Origin: Dictyostelium firmibasis
Lineage: Eukaryota; Evosea; Eumycetozoa; Dictyosteliales; Dictyosteliaceae
Direction: 5' to 3'
NCBI GenBank assembly: GCA_036169595.1
Contig: CM069765.1
Coordinates: forward strand, 4,970,001-4,990,000
Length of the DNA: 20,000 nt
A program made the translations under genes and the position numbers. Below, one piece after another: positions 14,801 to 20,000 of the stretch. Each line of letters starts with the position of its first letter. The first letter of the stretch is position 1. The notes under the pieces are model-generated. The model was not told where the DNA came from and did no database searches. It saw only the letters and a list, made by a program, of their open reading frames with translations.

Positions 14801-16093
14801 TAAATAAGTTGGTCTAAAATAGCTTTGATATGGTTTAATACTATTTTCTTTTAAAAATAATTTTTTTAATAAAAATGAAATCTAAAATAAAAAAATATAA
14901 AAAAATAATGAAATAATATATTGTTAATATAAATTTTTAATAAAATAATAAATAAAATAAAAACTTACTAATTTTTCATCATCATCTTGTGAAACAGGTT
15001 TTAAACCATTAAAAGAGTCATTAAATTTGGATAGTTGAGGATTTGGTTTTAATCTATCTACAGGTTCGATATAGTAATATGTGTCTCTTGGTAATTGGAA
15101 ATATTTTTCAATGGTGGATTGATCATATTTGTTATCGGCAATTTGGAATTTTATGTAATGATGATAGACTAAAAGCTTATAAGTATTTAATGAGTTTGGA
15201 AGTGTTGTTACAAATTTTGAAGCAGTTTGATAAAAGTGGTCTTGAGCTGATTTAATGGTTTCCCAATCATGTAATTCATTGGTTGGTGTTAATTTCTCCA
15301 AATAAGATTTAACATAGACAGAATCTAAATTCTCTGGATTCTTTTCAATGTATTTCTCCATTTGCTCCAATGTTAAATTTTGATGCAGAGCCAATGAACC
15401 AAATGATCCTTTATGATTGCTTAACAATTGTTGTAATTTATCATTTGACACGATTGGATACTTTAACTTTTGAACAATCTTTTTTTCAACTGCTTCTGGT
15501 AGTGAGTAATTGTTCAATACATATTCGAATGAATTTGGTGTAATATAATCGGCTTTATATGGATAATTATTGATAATACTCTCAATCACTGTTTTTTTAT
15601 TTACAATTGATTCATCCAATGTTGAATCTGATTTATCGTCGTGTGAGGATGTCACTGGAGTATCAATGGTTTGATGAGTGGTTTGTGTATAAGAAAATGT
15701 TAATCCAAAGAGATATCTTAATTCCTCAAACATATCATTTACATTGTTTGTCAATGCAGATGGATTTGTATTTTCTTGTCTAAAAGATAATAACTTTTGT
15801 CTGAGGTCAATAGATTTATATTGTTGAATAGATTCATGGCTTGGATTGCTTGCTCCATATGGTGTTGGTATAGTTGGTTTGGATTCTGGTGACCAATCTT
15901 TCATCAATCTTTGATACTTTTCTCTATTCTTACTATCAGACAATGTTGGATCTACATTTAATAAATGAATAACATTATAATAGAAATATTGTGGGCTACC
16001 ACCAATCAATGTGCCCAATAATTTTTCTTTCTCTTCAATATCACATGCCAATACATAGTTTTCTTCAAATTTTTTATTATTCGAAACTGTCAT
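8948..16093 (-). CDS. Giant (about 2352-residue) protein with macroglobulin-like beta-domains, two exons
   Basis: Exon 1 is 16093-14969 (375 codons) and exon 2 is 14881-8948 (1977 residues plus stop). The intron has GTAAGT and TTTTAG boundaries, phase 0. The long second reading frame has no credible ATG at its start, which supports the join. No signal peptide is seen, so a cytosolic location is likely. Residues about 420-800 hold beta-rich repeats (for example KNVNTLLVKVFEISTFNYY) that resemble bacterial alpha-2-macroglobulin MG domains; no GCGEQ thioester is present. A poly-Asn run is near 1400 and a Pro-rich run near 1442-1477. Conserved-looking blocks follow near 1500-1720 (VLDLPF; FYFPESGRFPHFPAHVSEKQ), then a Lys/Glu-rich helical run near 1947-2002 and an Asp/Glu run near 2045-2069. 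The C-terminal block contains FFKDGYTDIAGYFDY near 2300-2320. I recall similar blocks in very large uncharacterised bacterial proteins. Function is unknown. Confidence 0.85.
11779..11814 (-). repeat. AAC repeat encoding poly-Asn in the giant protein
   Basis: About ten tandem AAC codons on the coding strand (GTT on plus). Unlike the zinc-finger gene, whose Asn runs are AAT, this one belongs to the CAA/AAC/ACA repeat class, the same class as the LeuRS poly-Gln. Confidence 0.9.
14882..14968 (-). other. Intron of the giant-protein gene
   Basis: 87 bases, donor GTAAGT after the codons Asp-Asp-Glu-Lys-Leu, acceptor TTTTATTTTAG, phase 0. Removing it joins a 375-codon frame to the 1978-codon frame. 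In-frame reading of the intron meets a stop, so it cannot be coding. Confidence 0.9.
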
Positions 16094-16373
16094 TTTTTTT
16101 ATTTATTATATACAAATAAATAATTTGTAAAATTATAAAATTAAAAAATAAAAAAATAAAAAAAATTTTAATTTATAAAAAAAAAAATTAAAAAAGTGAA
16201 ATTTTTTTAAACTGCGAAGAAACAACAAAAATTAAATTTTAATTAAATTTTAATTTATGTGAATTTTTTTCATAAAAAAAAAAAAAAATCAAAAAAAAAT
16301 CATTTTCCAAAGCCAATGTGGTTTTTTTTTGAAATTAAAAAAAATTAAAATAATAAAATTCTCTCCTTTTAAA

Positions 16374-16404
16374 ACCTTATATAAAAAACTATTACATATA
16401 AGGT
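16374..16404. promoter_or_regulatory. Inverted repeat ACCTTATAT-13-ATATAAGGT
   Basis: Two perfect 9-base arms (16374-16382 and 16396-16404) are separated by 13 bases, in the shared promoter region of two divergent genes. Each arm contains a TATA-like core. It could be a paired binding site or a TATA element for each direction. It is about 280-310 bases from the giant-gene ATG and 415-445 from the LeuRS ATG. Confidence 0.35.
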
Positions 16405-16636
16405 ATTACATTCCTCTAAAACTTGAATTATAATTTTTTTTTTTTTTTATGAAAAAAATTCTTGTTATCTGTGTTTTTTATTTTTTTTAAAATTTTTTTT
16501 TTTTTTTTTTTTATATTTTTATTTTTATTTTTTTTTTTTTTTTTTTGTGGCATTACCCCTTTAAGTTATTTTCAAAAGTCTTTTTCTCTTTTTTGAGTTT
16601 TGGAAAGAAATAATTCACTATCAAACAAATAATACA

Positions 16637-16675
16637 ATGACACAGTTTATTTTTTTTTAATAAAACCAGTGTCAT
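16637..16675. promoter_or_regulatory. Imperfect hairpin: ATGACAC ... GTGTCAT
   Basis: Outer arms 16637-16643 and 16669-16675 are perfectly complementary. Inside them GTTTATT and AATAAAAC also pair with one bulge, leaving a T-only loop. The total stem is about 14 pairs. It lies about 145-185 bases upstream of the LeuRS ATG. It may be a DNA site (ATGAC half-sites suit bZIP proteins) or, if transcribed, an RNA hairpin. Confidence 0.4.
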
Positions 16676-16753
16676 GTTTATTGAAAACTAATGAATTTTT
16701 CATAACTCTTTTTATTTTTCATTTTTTTATATTTTTCATACTTTTTTTTTTTA

Positions 16754-16784
<31 letters not shown>

Positions 16785-16788
16785 GAAA

Positions 16789-16819
16789 ATGATTGGCGAT
16801 TTTTTGAACGAAAGTGAAA

Positions 16820-16827
<8 letters not shown>
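16789..16827 (+). other. Upstream reading frame overlapping the LeuRS start
   Basis: ATG at 16789, 12 codons, stop TAA at 16825-16827. It overlaps the LeuRS ATG (16820) in a different frame. Both ATGs share the same upstream context TGAAAATG. Whether it matters depends on where transcription starts relative to 16789, directly after the long T run. Confidence 0.45.
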
Positions 16828-19741
<2,914 letters not shown>

Positions 19742-20000
19742 AATTGAAAATATAAATTTTTTTTTTTTTTTTTTATTTTTTATTTTTTTTTTTTCTACAA
19801 ATTAAACCTTTTAACTTTTTTTTTTCTTTTTTGTTTTAATAGTTATTTTATTAATATTATTTTTAATATTTTTATTTTTTTATTTATTTATTAGTTAATT
19901 AATTATTAATTTATTTATTTTTTTGTGGTGTGATTTGGGTAGATTTTTTTTTATTTTTTTTGAAATATCTAAAATCATTAATTTTTTATAAAATTCGAAA
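19742..20000. other. Downstream flank of the LeuRS gene
   Basis: T-rich sequence with AATAAA-like signals near the stop. The only complex island is at 19924-19942, a G/T-rich stretch (GTGGTGTGATTTGGGTAG) resembling Dictyostelium G-box promoter elements. It may belong to the next gene, outside the window. Confidence 0.45.

Larger units (their letters stand above)
16094..16819. other. Divergent intergenic region between giant-protein and LeuRS genes
   Basis: A head-to-head gap of about 726 bases. It holds A/T runs, a 9-base inverted repeat at 16374-16404, an island of mixed sequence at 16548-16630, a hairpin-forming inverted repeat at 16637-16675, and a T run of over 30 bases at 16751-16784. 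A T run just before the start is typical of Dictyostelium core promoters. No protein or stable RNA gene is seen. Confidence 0.65.

Noticed and set aside
16814-16819. GTG at 16814 as LeuRS start
   Set aside because: A nuclear gene should start at ATG; the ATG at 16820 is two codons on and gives a good presequence.

Overview
The window looks like nuclear DNA of a Dictyostelium-type social amoeba, most likely D. discoideum. It is extremely A+T-rich, has long homopolymer T/A runs between genes, short A/T-rich introns with GTAAGT- or GTAAAT-like donors, and AAT, CAA and TTA triplet repeats that become poly-Asn and poly-Gln inside proteins. I see no mobile element, virus-derived element, tRNA or rRNA gene.

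Six protein genes fill the window. From left to right they are: (1) the 5' part of a minus-strand GPR180/TMEM145-like seven-pass membrane protein, cut by the left edge; (2) a minus-strand two-exon class I SAM-dependent methyltransferase; (3) a plus-strand single-exon LisH / four-C2H2-finger protein with extreme poly-Asn and His-rich regions; (4) a plus-strand six-exon secreted type-B carboxylesterase; (5) a minus-strand two-exon giant protein (about 2352 residues) with macroglobulin-like beta-domain sequence; (6) a plus-strand mitochondrial leucyl-tRNA synthetase with a 65-residue poly-Gln run. Genes 2/3 and 5/6 are head-to-head and may share promoter space. Genes 4/5 converge with only about 140 bases between their stops.

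Several gene models needed splicing worked out by eye. The membrane protein, methyltransferase, esterase and giant protein all have introns whose removal restores a single continuous frame. The giant protein joins what look like two separate reading frames. The LeuRS reading frame only begins at a true ATG at 16820.

The genes do not form an operon or one pathway. The most unusual product is the zinc-finger protein. It carries a long Asn-His-Gly-His repeat and, after its fingers, two copies of a Cys-Gly-His...His-Leu-His module spaced exactly 61 residues apart. That combination suggests a metal-responsive DNA-binding protein, which is inference. Other points worth checking are an Arg in the oxyanion-hole position of the esterase, encoded across an intron; a frame-preserving TTA-repeat intron in the same gene; poly-Gln inside the LeuRS editing domain; an overlapping upstream reading frame at the LeuRS start; and inverted repeats in the intergenic regions.
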